Positions 54,126-61,639 of a stretch of 64,000 nucleotides of DNA are shown here, piece after piece. Source of the stretch: Verrucomicrobiaceae bacterium (lineage in GTDB: Bacteria; Verrucomicrobiota; Verrucomicrobiia; Verrucomicrobiales; Verrucomicrobiaceae); assembly GCA_016713035.1 (NCBI GenBank), contig JADJPW010000002.1:558001-622000 (forward strand). Direction: 5' to 3'. The first letter of the stretch is position 1; each line of letters starts with the position of its first letter. The position numbers and the translations under genes were made by a program. The notes below the pieces were generated by a model, which saw only the letters and a list, made by a program, of their open reading frames with translations, had not been told where the DNA came from and did no database searches.

Positions 54126-55160
54126 ATGAGTGAATCAAATAGCCAGACAATTGATGACATCTTGAAACTTGGTCAGGAGTGCCTTGGGCGTGTTCCAGTA
54201 ACCGTTCTCGGCAGTGGTGCTTCACTGGCTCATGGCGTCGGTGGCATGGGGGACTTGCAAACGCATCTGCTCAAAACTGTCGCCCCAGAAGCTAACGAGG
54301 CCACTATTTGGGACAGTTTTAAGAGTGCTCTCGCTGACACGAGCGATCTGGAGAAAGCACTTCATCAAGTTCAATTGCCGGAGCCTTTGGAGCGAAGGGT
54401 CGTTGCCGCAACGCGTGAAATGGTCATCGAAGGCGACAGAGAACTTTTAGCCCAACTCGTGCAAGGGAAGGTGCACCTACCTCACGCACGTCTGTTTCGT
54501 CATCTGCTCAGTTCAACCCACACGAGACTGTCCGTGGTGACGACGAATTATGACCGTCTTGCGGAGTATGCGGCTGTTGCTGGCGCAATAAATCATTCCA
54601 CAGGTTTTGCAGGGGCTTATGTGCGTTCGTTTGAATCAGGGCGACTTACTTCGCCGGTTCCTCAAGGCACCCGGCAGGTGGACATCCTGAAAGTCCACGG
54701 TTCGCTGGATTGGTTCATGGACGATAGCGAAAACAGTTTTTCTCTGCCCGATGATCTTAACGCTCCGGCAACGCACAAGCCTTTGATGGTCACTCCGGGC
54801 ACCGGTAAATATCTAGCAACCCACATGGAGCCTTTCAGATCAATCATCGCCTGCTCCGATAGCGCATTTGCGAGTGCGAGGTCTATTTTCTGCGTCGGAT
54901 ATGGGTTCAGGGACATGCACATCCAGCCAAAGCTCACAAAGCGCGTAACTAACGAGCGAGTTCCTGTTGTGGTGTTAGCTAGGACGTTGACGCCAGAGGC
55001 GCGTGCGTTCCTGAAGCTGTGCAAACACTCAACCGTTTTGGGACTGGAGCAGTCAGGTGATGGCTCCACTGCATACACAAGCGCCGTGCCCGACGGCATT
55101 AAACTTGATCGCCCCATCTGGCGATTCGACGAGTTTTTGCGATCAACGATCGGAGATTAA
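54126..55160 (+). CDS. SIR2-domain protein of a SIR2-HerA defence pair
   Basis: 344 residues from ATG 54126. The SIR2 NAD-binding fold is shown by VTVLGSGASLAHGVGG, SVVTTNYDRLAEYAA, ILKVHGSLDW (His) and FCVGYGFRDMH. In SIR2-HerA systems the SIR2 subunit depletes NAD+ after phage infection, with the HerA ATPase as partner. It is followed 18 bases later by herA. It sits directly after qatD with 7 bases between, so Qat and SIR2-HerA may be expressed as one transcript. Confidence 0.9.
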   Translation: MSESNSQTIDDILKLGQECLGRVPVTVLGSGASLAHGVGGMGDLQTHLLKTVAPEANEATIWDSFKSALADTSDLEKALHQVQLPEPLERRVVAATREMVIEGDRELLAQLVQGKVHLPHARLFRHLLSSTHTRLSVVTTNYDRLAEYAAVAGAINHSTGFAGAYVRSFESGRLTSPVPQGTRQVDILKVHGSLDWFMDDSENSFSLPDDLNAPATHKPLMVTPGTGKYLATHMEPFRSIIACSDSAFASARSIFCVGYGFRDMHIQPKLTKRVTNERVPVVVLARTLTPEARAFLKLCKHSTVLGLEQSGDGSTAYTSAVPDGIKLDRPIWRFDEFLRSTIGD

Positions 55161-56390
55161 CCACCAAACAAAAATCACATGGGACTGTTCAACTACCAAG
55201 ACGAAGAAGCGCTCGGCCACGTTAAAGCGGTGGATACCTCGACCGTCATCGTGTCGGTAGAGAATCTGGAACTACTGCGCAAACTCCAGGTAAACCGGTT
55301 GGTCGTGTTGCATAGTTCGAAGGCGGGTCAGTATCTCGTTGGCATTGTCCAAAAAATCACGCGTGACACTACGGTCGAGAAAATCCTGGCTGACAGCGAA
55401 GGCGAAGAAACCACTGCAAAGACGACGGAGCAGAACTTGGTTCGGATCACACTCATAGGCACGTTCTGCGACAAGCTCGGCAGCCGGGAGAACGTCTTCC
55501 GCCGCACGCTTGAAACGGTGCCAGAGATTGATGCGAGATGCTTCGCGATTGAGGGCGAGCGACTGACCACCTTCATGAAAGCTGTCTCCTTTCAGGGGCG
55601 CAGCGATGCCGCACGTCTCAGCCTAGGGCATTACACTTTGGATGAAGCCGCCGAAGCCTATCTGGATGCGAACCGCTTTTTCCAACGCCATGCGGTGATC
55701 GTGGGGAGCACTGGATCGGGCAAGTCATGGACGACGGCACGGCTCATGGAGCAGGTCGCTCTCTTGCCGAATGCGAACGCTGTGCTCTTCGATATTCACG
55801 GTGAATACAGCACCATTACCGGCGATGGCATTCGCCATCTGCGGATTGCAGGTCCTGGTGATTTGAATGTGAGTAATGGCCTCGACCAAGGTGTCCTTTT
55901 CTTTCCTTACTGGTTACTCGGCTACGATGATATGACCACTATGCTCGTTGACCGCAGCGATAACAATGCCCCTAACCAAGCGATGGTGCTCGCGAGAACG
56001 GTGGTGGATGCCAAGCGCGCATTCCTTGAGGTGGGTGGACACTCTGACGTGCTTGCCAACTTCACGGTGGACAGTCCTGTTCCTTATGACTTGCAGCACG
56101 TGCTTGCTGAGCTTCAGCGGCTCGACAAGGAAATGGTGCAGGGTTCGAGAGGCGATAAGCAGGGCGATTTCCATGGCAAGCTGAGTCGCTTCATTGCTCG
56201 CTTAGAGAACAAACTGGGTGATCGACGGCTCGGATTCATGATGGCGGCTCCGGCTGAGGCGGGCCAATTCGATTGGCTTTCCAAACTTTCTAAGATGCTA
56301 ATGAACGGCTCCAAAGATCAAGCTGCTGGCAAGGGTGGTGTGAAGATCATTGATTGCTCTGAGGTGCCCTCCGACATCCTCCCACTTATT

Positions 56391-57028
56391 TATCCAGGAA
56401 AACCCCCAGCTTTGCTGGGGGACTCCCAGAGTTTGACAGTTCCGGGAGTCCCCGGATGGCTGGTGATGTGTGACCGCTCAAAGTGACACAAAACCAAGCA
56501 ATCCAATGGAACAACAAAGTCTAAATCATACGAAATGGGAATGTAAATATCATGTGGTCTTTATCCCGAAATGTCGGCGCAAAGTGCTCTACAAAGAGCT
56601 GCGTCCATATTTGGGTGCGGTATTCAGATCGCTTACGGAGCAGAAAGAATGCCGCGTGGAGGAAGGCCATCTGATGCCGGATCATGTGCATATGCTGCTG
56701 AGCGTACCGCCGAAGTATGCGGTGTCGCAGGTGGTAGGCTACATCAAGGGCAAGAGCGCGATACATCTGGCACGGACATATGGCGGACGACGACGAAACT
56801 TCGTGGGGCAACACTTTTGGGCGAGGGGCTACTTCGTCTCAACGGTGGGTCGAGATGAAGCGGCGGTGCGAGCGTACATTCAAAACCAGGAGCAGGAGGA
56901 TAAGCGTCTCGAACAACTAGAGATGTTCAACGGGTCCTAGCCGCCTACTGGCGGCCCCAAGCACAGAACAACCCGCTTTGAGCGGTTAACATATTACAAG
57001 CCCCCGGCTTTGCCGGGGGTATCTGACT
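56391..57028 (+). mobile_element. IS200/IS605-family element inserted in herA
   Basis: 638 bp with a GC-rich hairpin near each end: CCCCCAGC-TTT-GCTGGGGG near 56403 and CCCCCGGC-TTT-GCCGGGGG near 57002, the subterminal hairpins recognised by TnpA. There is no inverted repeat or duplication, as expected for this family. The insertion follows CTTATT, and joining left and right flanks restores the herA frame. The element has the same orientation as herA. No TnpB is present. Confidence 0.9.
56506..56940 (+). CDS. tnpA: IS200/IS605 transposase TnpA (Y1 HUH)
   Basis: 144 residues from ATG 56506. Y1 transposase features: KYHVVFIPKCRRKVLY, the HUH pair HVHMLL, GYIKGKSAI, FWARGYFVSTVGRDEAAVRAYIQNQEQ with the catalytic Tyr. 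Length and motifs are intact, so the element may still move. Confidence 0.95.
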   Translation: MEQQSLNHTKWECKYHVVFIPKCRRKVLYKELRPYLGAVFRSLTEQKECRVEEGHLMPDHVHMLLSVPPKYAVSQVVGYIKGKSAIHLARTYGGRRRNFVGQHFWARGYFVSTVGRDEAAVRAYIQNQEQEDKRLEQLEMFNGS

Positions 57029-57594
57029 GTGGCCCGGATTGCTAGCCTCATTTTTTCAGTGCAGCAATGGATGCCAAAGGAGAAGCGCCATCCCATCTCG
57101 CTCGTTTGTGACGAAGCCCACCTCTATATCCCTGATGCTTGCGAGGGCGGTAGTGTGGGGGCTGCTGCTCTCAGGCACTTCGAGCGGATCGCCAAAGAGG
57201 GACGCAAGTATGGCGTTGGCCTTGTTGTGGTAAGCCAGCGTCCATCCGAGGTGAATCGGACGGTGCTCAGCCAATGCAACAACTTCGTGGCTCTGAGATT
57301 GACTAACGCCGAGGACCAGAACGTTGTGCGCCGAATGTTGCCTGACAGCTTGGGCGGTTTCGCAGAACTCCTTCCGGTGCTCGATACAGGTGAAGCTCTT
57401 GTGGTAGGAGATGCCAGTCTGCTCCCGAGTCGCATCCGCATCTCTACCCCTAACGCTCATCCGAACAGCGGCACGGTGGATTTTTGGGATGAATGGGCAA
57501 AGGACACTTCGCGTGACAATGTTTCAGATGCTGTCACAGCTTGGCGAAAGCAGAGCATGTCGTAAGACGCAAGTTTCGTCTCAGATCGATGTGG

Positions 57595-57849
57595 CTACTT
57601 GGTTAGCACCTCAAACTCTTCCATTAGACTCGCCACCTCTTTGGCCGGGTCGGTCTTCAAAGCCTTGAAGAGTTCAAATGCCTCCACAAGGTCCACTCGG
57701 CGTTCGCCTAGCTCGATCCTCGCAACCATGCCATGCTCACGGCCAAGGGCTTTGGCGAGATCACGCTGGGTCATGCCAGCTTTCTCCCGCAGCGACCGGA
57801 TACGGTCGCAGAAGGTCTTGGAGAGTTTGCTGTGCACAGATTTTTTCAC
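57595..57849 (-). CDS. XRE-family helix-turn-helix regulator
   Basis: 84 residues with a Cro/C1 helix-turn-helix: IRSLREKAGMTQRDLAKALGREHGMVARIELGERRVDL. It converges with herA and is divergent from the following small gene. It could control the neighbouring element genes; the operator is not evident. Confidence 0.85.
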   Translation of the reverse strand: MKKSVHSKLSKTFCDRIRSLREKAGMTQRDLAKALGREHGMVARIELGERRVDLVEAFELFKALKTDPAKEVASLMEEFEVLTK

Positions 57850-57902
57850 GCTGGCAAAATCCCAGCAGAAGCGCTTGCTTCCAAAATGAGAGCAATTATG
57901 CT

Positions 57903-58172
57903 GTGCCCAAACCCAAGACAGCCATGACCTTCCTTCGCAAACTCGGCCCTCAGAACCCGCAGCGCGGCCCCAGAGAGTGCCTTGCCCTCTCGGAGTGCCC
58001 AGACATCCTCGAGCTAGCCGACGGTGATTTCGCCATTATCGGGGAACCCATCACGCCTGCGGCCAAGCCTTACCTGCCCGCTGGTGTGGGCTGTGGGCCA
58101 CACGAGGTCATCGTTCGGATTCCCCGGAGAGTGTTGGTCGATGCCAAGCGCGATATTCCTGACGGTGTGTAG
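57903..58172 (+). CDS. Small conserved element protein
   Basis: 89 residues from GTG 57903 (or 82 from ATG 57924, MTFLRKLGPQNPQRG). Contains ECPDILELADGDFAIIGEPITPAAKPYLPAGVGCGPHEVIVRIPRRVL. The motif 'CPDI.EL..GDFA.IG' recurs in small proteins of mobile elements, but no function is known to me. It is divergent from the XRE gene. Confidence 0.6.
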   Translation: MPKPKTAMTFLRKLGPQNPQRGPRECLALSECPDILELADGDFAIIGEPITPAAKPYLPAGVGCGPHEVIVRIPRRVLVDAKRDIPDGV

Positions 58173-58214
58173 AACATCATAGAGCCGCTAGAGAGGCTTG
58201 GTATAATCTGGCGC

Positions 58215-58661
58215 ATGGAGGTCGCGCGCTGGCTTGTCCACCACGGTGAATCGCTGTTAGAGAGCATCGGTATCATTGGCGGCCTGATCTTCACTGGGAT
58301 CGGGCTGCACCGCGACTCGAAGGCACGACGCATTGAGAACATGATCAGCCTGACGCAACAGCATCGGGATATTTGGTCGCGAGTGATGGATGCGCCTGAA
58401 CTGGCAGGAGTGCAGGAAGCTGGGCGCGACCTCGTCAAGGAGCCTCCAACTGATCGGGAGCGGCTTTTCATGCGCTCGCTCATTCTTCATCTGAGCACGG
58501 TTTACCGAGCGGTGAAGATGGACGAATTGCTCAAACCCCACGGCATGGAGAGGAATGTCTGCGTGTTCTTTAGCGCGCCACTGCCGCTGAGAGTTTGGAC
58601 CGAAATACGTGAGTTTCAAGACCCTGATTTCGTGGTGTTTGTGGAGAAGCAGTTAAGATAA
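58215..58661 (+). CDS. Small membrane-anchored hypothetical protein
   Basis: 148 residues. One hydrophobic helix near the start (LLESIGIIGGLIFTGIGLH) is followed by a charged soluble region (IENMISLTQQHRDIWSRVMDAPELAGVQ). No family is recognised. It may be co-transcribed with the preceding small gene (42 bp apart). Confidence 0.6.
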   Translation: MEVARWLVHHGESLLESIGIIGGLIFTGIGLHRDSKARRIENMISLTQQHRDIWSRVMDAPELAGVQEAGRDLVKEPPTDRERLFMRSLILHLSTVYRAVKMDELLKPHGMERNVCVFFSAPLPLRVWTEIREFQDPDFVVFVEKQLR

Positions 58662-58702
58662 GTAAAGCCGCCACGTCGTGCGTGGCGGTTGTGGTTTGTC
58701 GG

Positions 58703-58981
58703 TCAATACTCCTCCGGCAACAGCACCGTTGTGGCGCTGCGGTCGGACTCGGTGATGATCCAGAACTTGGCATCGTTCTGCCCTCGATAGACTGAGAACA
58801 AGCGAGCTCCGGTTTGCAGCGATTCGTCGTTGGTTTGCTTGTCTTCGGGGCACACATCACCCCAATCGCCAAATTGATGGCGGGTAATGGCTCGGGCGAT
58901 GTCTTCGTGGGACAGCACGGCCAATGCGCCTGGGGTCGAGTAGAGATTCCCGAGAGGGAACAGGGGTGCTCTTGAGCTCAT
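58703..58981 (-). CDS. Small conserved element protein (paralogue of 43,012-43,305)
   Basis: 92 residues: PLFPLGNLYSTPGALAVLSHEDIARAITRHQFGDWGDVCPED, then RLFSVYRGQNDAKFWIITESDRSATTVLLPEEY. This well-kept family is common on plasmids and integrative elements. It starts within the stop of the upstream zinc-binding gene (ATGA overlap), so the two are coupled. Confidence 0.75.
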   Translation of the reverse strand: MSSRAPLFPLGNLYSTPGALAVLSHEDIARAITRHQFGDWGDVCPEDKQTNDESLQTGARLFSVYRGQNDAKFWIITESDRSATTVLLPEEY

Positions 58982-59307
58982 AGTTGGTGGTCGTTGAAGG
59001 TGGCGGCGATGGCATCAAGGTCGTCGTCCAGCATTTCCTCGATGGCGTGCTTGATGGCGGTGCGGCCTTCATTGGCCCTGGCATCATCGGGACATCCGGG
59101 GCATCGAATGAGATGCATAACGGTGGGACCGAACTGGTATCCGGCTTCCTGGAAGGCGGCGCGGTAGCGTGGGGATAGCCGCTCTTTGCGGGGCAGCCGC
59201 CCCCACTCATACGCTTCGTCCTCGGGCAGGACGGTCTCATAGATGGCGTCTTGGTAGAGGTGCCAGCTATCCCACGGCTCGCCGCAGGTGGAGCAATAAA
59301 CGTCCAT
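58978..59307 (-). CDS. Small putative zinc-binding element protein
   Basis: 109 residues from ATG 59307: MDVYCSTCGEPWDSWHLY with a CxxC knuckle, followed later by LIRCPGCPDD (second CxxC). Four bases downstream of the primase-like gene and overlapping the next gene by 4 bases, so it is the middle gene of a three-gene operon. No named family is recognised. Confidence 0.7.
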   Translation of the reverse strand: MDVYCSTCGEPWDSWHLYQDAIYETVLPEDEAYEWGRLPRKERLSPRYRAAFQEAGYQFGPTVMHLIRCPGCPDDARANEGRTAIKHAIEEMLDDDLDAIAATFNDHQL

Positions 59308-59311
59308 GGTT

Positions 59312-60367
59312 TCAGTGGGTGCGAAGCAGGGCTTCGAGTTCGTGCTTCTCCAGGTGTTCCGGCTGGTGCCGATACTCGCCGATGTCCACGGTGCGGACTG
59401 TGCCGTAGCGCGACAATCGAGCCGCTGAATCTGAGGCTCCGTGTCGTCCAGCGTCGTCAGCATCGAACAACAAGGTGATCTGGCCTTTGCCTGGTGCATC
59501 GCGAAGCAATGCCTCCTGTCGCTGCGAGAGCGATGAGCCAAGCAACGCGACGGTGCGCGGGTAACCCATCTGCACGAGGCGAAGGCAATCGAAGACACCT
59601 TCGACAATGATCAACTGGTGATCGCTCGGCTCTTTCAAGGCGCGGTCGAGGTTGAATACTTCGAGCCTCTTCTTGAAACCCTTGGGCAGCTTGTATTTCG
59701 GCTTGTCCTCAGGTGGATCGCCAGGCCAACGTCCAATGTAGGCCACGATCTTGCCCTCGCGATTCCGAATTGGAATGGCGACGTATCCCCGCAGACATCC
59801 CTTGGTGCAAAAGCCGATACCGTAGCTCTGCGCCATCGCCTGCGTGATGCCGCGCGAGCCGGGATACGGATGGTCTTGCTTCAACGACTTCAGCTCAAAT
59901 GAGAGAGGCGGGTTGTCGCCCGCCTCATCGTCATCATCGCCGGTGCTCGCCGCCGGGGCTTGCGTTGGCGACGGCGGGGAAGTGGGTGGCGATGATGAGT
60001 GAGGTCGTGGCAACGGACTCGCAGATTCAGCAACGATGCCGCCTGCCTTCTCCGGCATAAACCACTCTTGCAGAAGCAGAGCGGCATCACGGAACGACAC
60101 CTTCTCGCGCAGCGATACGAAGTCGATGACGTTGCCGCCGCGACCGCAAGAACCGAAGCAGTTCCAACAGTTCTTCGACACAGACACTCGGAACTGCGTG
60201 GGATTGGTGCCCTGATGCAACGGGCAAGGGCCGGAGAGCCGATCCGCGCTGCGTTTGAGGACACGAGGGAGGTCGTATCGCTCCAGCACTTGCATGATGG
60301 AGACACGGGACTTCACCTCCTTGAAGTCCACAAAGGCATTGGAGGGTGGGGAATGAAGGGTGCTCAT
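59312..60367 (-). CDS. CHC2 zinc-finger / Toprim primase-like protein
   Basis: 351 residues from ATG 60367. The N-terminus has a DnaG-like CHC2 zinc finger (CPLHQGTNPTQFRV, NCWNCFGSCGRGGNVIDFV) and a helix-rich region. After an acidic Ser/Pro linker, the Toprim part has YVAIPIRNREGKIVAYIGR, HQLIIVEGVFDCLRL (catalytic Glu) and ITLLFDADDAGRHGA (DxD). Shorter than DnaG (about 600) and lacking its helicase-binding tail, it is probably an element-borne primase for mobile DNA replication. Confidence 0.85.
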   Translation of the reverse strand: MSTLHSPPSNAFVDFKEVKSRVSIMQVLERYDLPRVLKRSADRLSGPCPLHQGTNPTQFRVSVSKNCWNCFGSCGRGGNVIDFVSLREKVSFRDAALLLQEWFMPEKAGGIVAESASPLPRPHSSSPPTSPPSPTQAPAASTGDDDDEAGDNPPLSFELKSLKQDHPYPGSRGITQAMAQSYGIGFCTKGCLRGYVAIPIRNREGKIVAYIGRWPGDPPEDKPKYKLPKGFKKRLEVFNLDRALKEPSDHQLIIVEGVFDCLRLVQMGYPRTVALLGSSLSQRQEALLRDAPGKGQITLLFDADDAGRHGASDSAARLSRYGTVRTVDIGEYRHQPEHLEKHELEALLRTH

Positions 60368-60466
60368 ATTGTGAAGGAACGCCTGGATTTGGAGTTGGAA
60401 CAAAAAGAGCCACGGCCAGCCGTTCGCGGCTGGTGTGGCTTCCTCGTGGGCTATTCTACCATGGCT

Positions 60467-61639
60467 CTACGCGATCACGAAGGATGTCCCCCAACCGCGT
60501 GCGGCCAGAGCCTCAATCACTGCGGCTTGCGGAAGACGTTCCTGCTCAATCCTGAGATTGGACTCGCAACACTCTCGGTAGGCATCGGCTTCATCGGGTG
60601 AAAGATGCAATGGCTTGGGTGATCGCTTCCCTGTGCCTTCGCTGCCCAAAATGCTCCACACTTTCAAGGTCTGAACATCCATGAACATAGTCTTTGCCTC
60701 AGGCGCATGCGAACGGATAGACGAAAGAGCCTCGAATCCCTCGGCGTCTAGGTCGCCCCAATAGATCACATCACAATCAGGAAGCCAAGGGAGGCGTCGG
60801 AACAGCACGACGCCATCACCAAGCCCGCCGAGCACTATGGAGCGGCTCATCATGGGAAGGGTCAGAGCATTGACCTTGTTCTCAACGATGAAAACCCTCA
60901 GGTCAGAGGCGGGGAGTGTGGCCAAGGTGTCGATGGGGAGCGACAGCTCGTCAAAGGGCAACCCCAGCTCCGACATCAATCGGTGATCAAGTAGGCGAAT
61001 GAACAGATGCGGCTGCACACAACGCAGTCCGTATCGTCGCTCAAACTGCATTTCAGATGCGTCAATCGACGTTGGGTCCAACACCAGATCCAACATCTCT
61101 CGCAATACTGTTTGGTTCCACTCCATGAACTTCGTGGGAACTGGAAGGGGCAACTCGCGAGCGAACATACCCGGTTTTGGATGGGCCTTGAAGTATTTCA
61201 TCACGGACACAAGACCCTCCGCGCTATCTGCGAGTTCGGTGAGTTTCGCAGTGTGAGATGCTATCCAGCGAGTTAGTTCAGGGAATTCCGCTCGGAGAGT
61301 GAGGACGGCTTTGGAGAACCTCGCAAAATCTTCTCGCTTGCCATTGAGCCAGAGAAAGTCCGCTTCGGACTCAACGATGACACGCTGTGGAAAAGCGTTT
61401 CGCCCATGGCTCCGGGAGGCGCGTTCGACCCATTCCACAGAGTATCCTTTACCGGTGACCGCCTTTGACTGATCGCGCAGCAATTGGATGGATGCAATTG
61501 ATCCAGATGGATCATCGACATTCAATGTCTTGCTGCCCCGAATGACGCAGGGAAAGAATGACTCCCCGACCAGCCAGGCTTTCACGTAGGCGGGGTAGAG
61601 GTTGATCGCTTTCTTGCGGATGTCGTCCGGTGAGATCAT
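60467..61639 (-). CDS. jetD: JetD, Toprim nuclease of the Wadjet anti-plasmid system
   Basis: 390 residues. The N-terminal DUF3322-like region (about 1-180) precedes a C-terminal DUF2220/Toprim-like domain: LRVFIVENKVNALTLP (catalytic Glu) and CDVIYWGDLDAEGFEALSSIRSH (DxD). JetD is the nuclease that cuts plasmid DNA extruded by the JetABC SMC complex. Its ATG overlaps the jetC stop by 3 bases, consistent with jetABCD order on the minus strand; jetA and jetB would lie beyond the right edge. Confidence 0.9.
   Translation of the reverse strand: MISPDDIRKKAINLYPAYVKAWLVGESFFPCVIRGSKTLNVDDPSGSIASIQLLRDQSKAVTGKGYSVEWVERASRSHGRNAFPQRVIVESEADFLWLNGKREDFARFSKAVLTLRAEFPELTRWIASHTAKLTELADSAEGLVSVMKYFKAHPKPGMFARELPLPVPTKFMEWNQTVLREMLDLVLDPTSIDASEMQFERRYGLRCVQPHLFIRLLDHRLMSELGLPFDELSLPIDTLATLPASDLRVFIVENKVNALTLPMMSRSIVLGGLGDGVVLFRRLPWLPDCDVIYWGDLDAEGFEALSSIRSHAPEAKTMFMDVQTLKVWSILGSEGTGKRSPKPLHLSPDEADAYRECCESNLRIEQERLPQAAVIEALAARGWGTSFVIA

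Larger units (their letters stand above)
55179..57565 (+). pseudogene. herA: HerA-family ATPase of the SIR2-HerA pair, split by an IS200/IS605 element
   Basis: Codons 1-404 (55179-56390) carry the barrel domain (HVKAVDTSTVIVSVENLELLRKLQVNRLVVLHSSKAG) and Walker A IVGSTGSGKSWTTA, then LFDIHGEYS. The sequence stops making sense after DCSEVPSDILPLI. It resumes in the same frame at 57029 with VARIASLIFSVQQWMP, Walker B LVCDEAHLYIP, GLVVVSQRPSEV and the C-terminus. Excising 56391-57028 (638 bp) yields an uninterrupted 582-codon gene. With the insertion, Walker B is separated from Walker A, so the ATPase is inactive unless the element excises precisely. Confidence 0.92.

Noticed and set aside
56403..57020. 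Two similar GC-rich hairpins considered as a CRISPR-like or terminator pair
   Set aside because: They are the subterminal hairpins of the IS200/IS605 element, at the expected distance from its ends.
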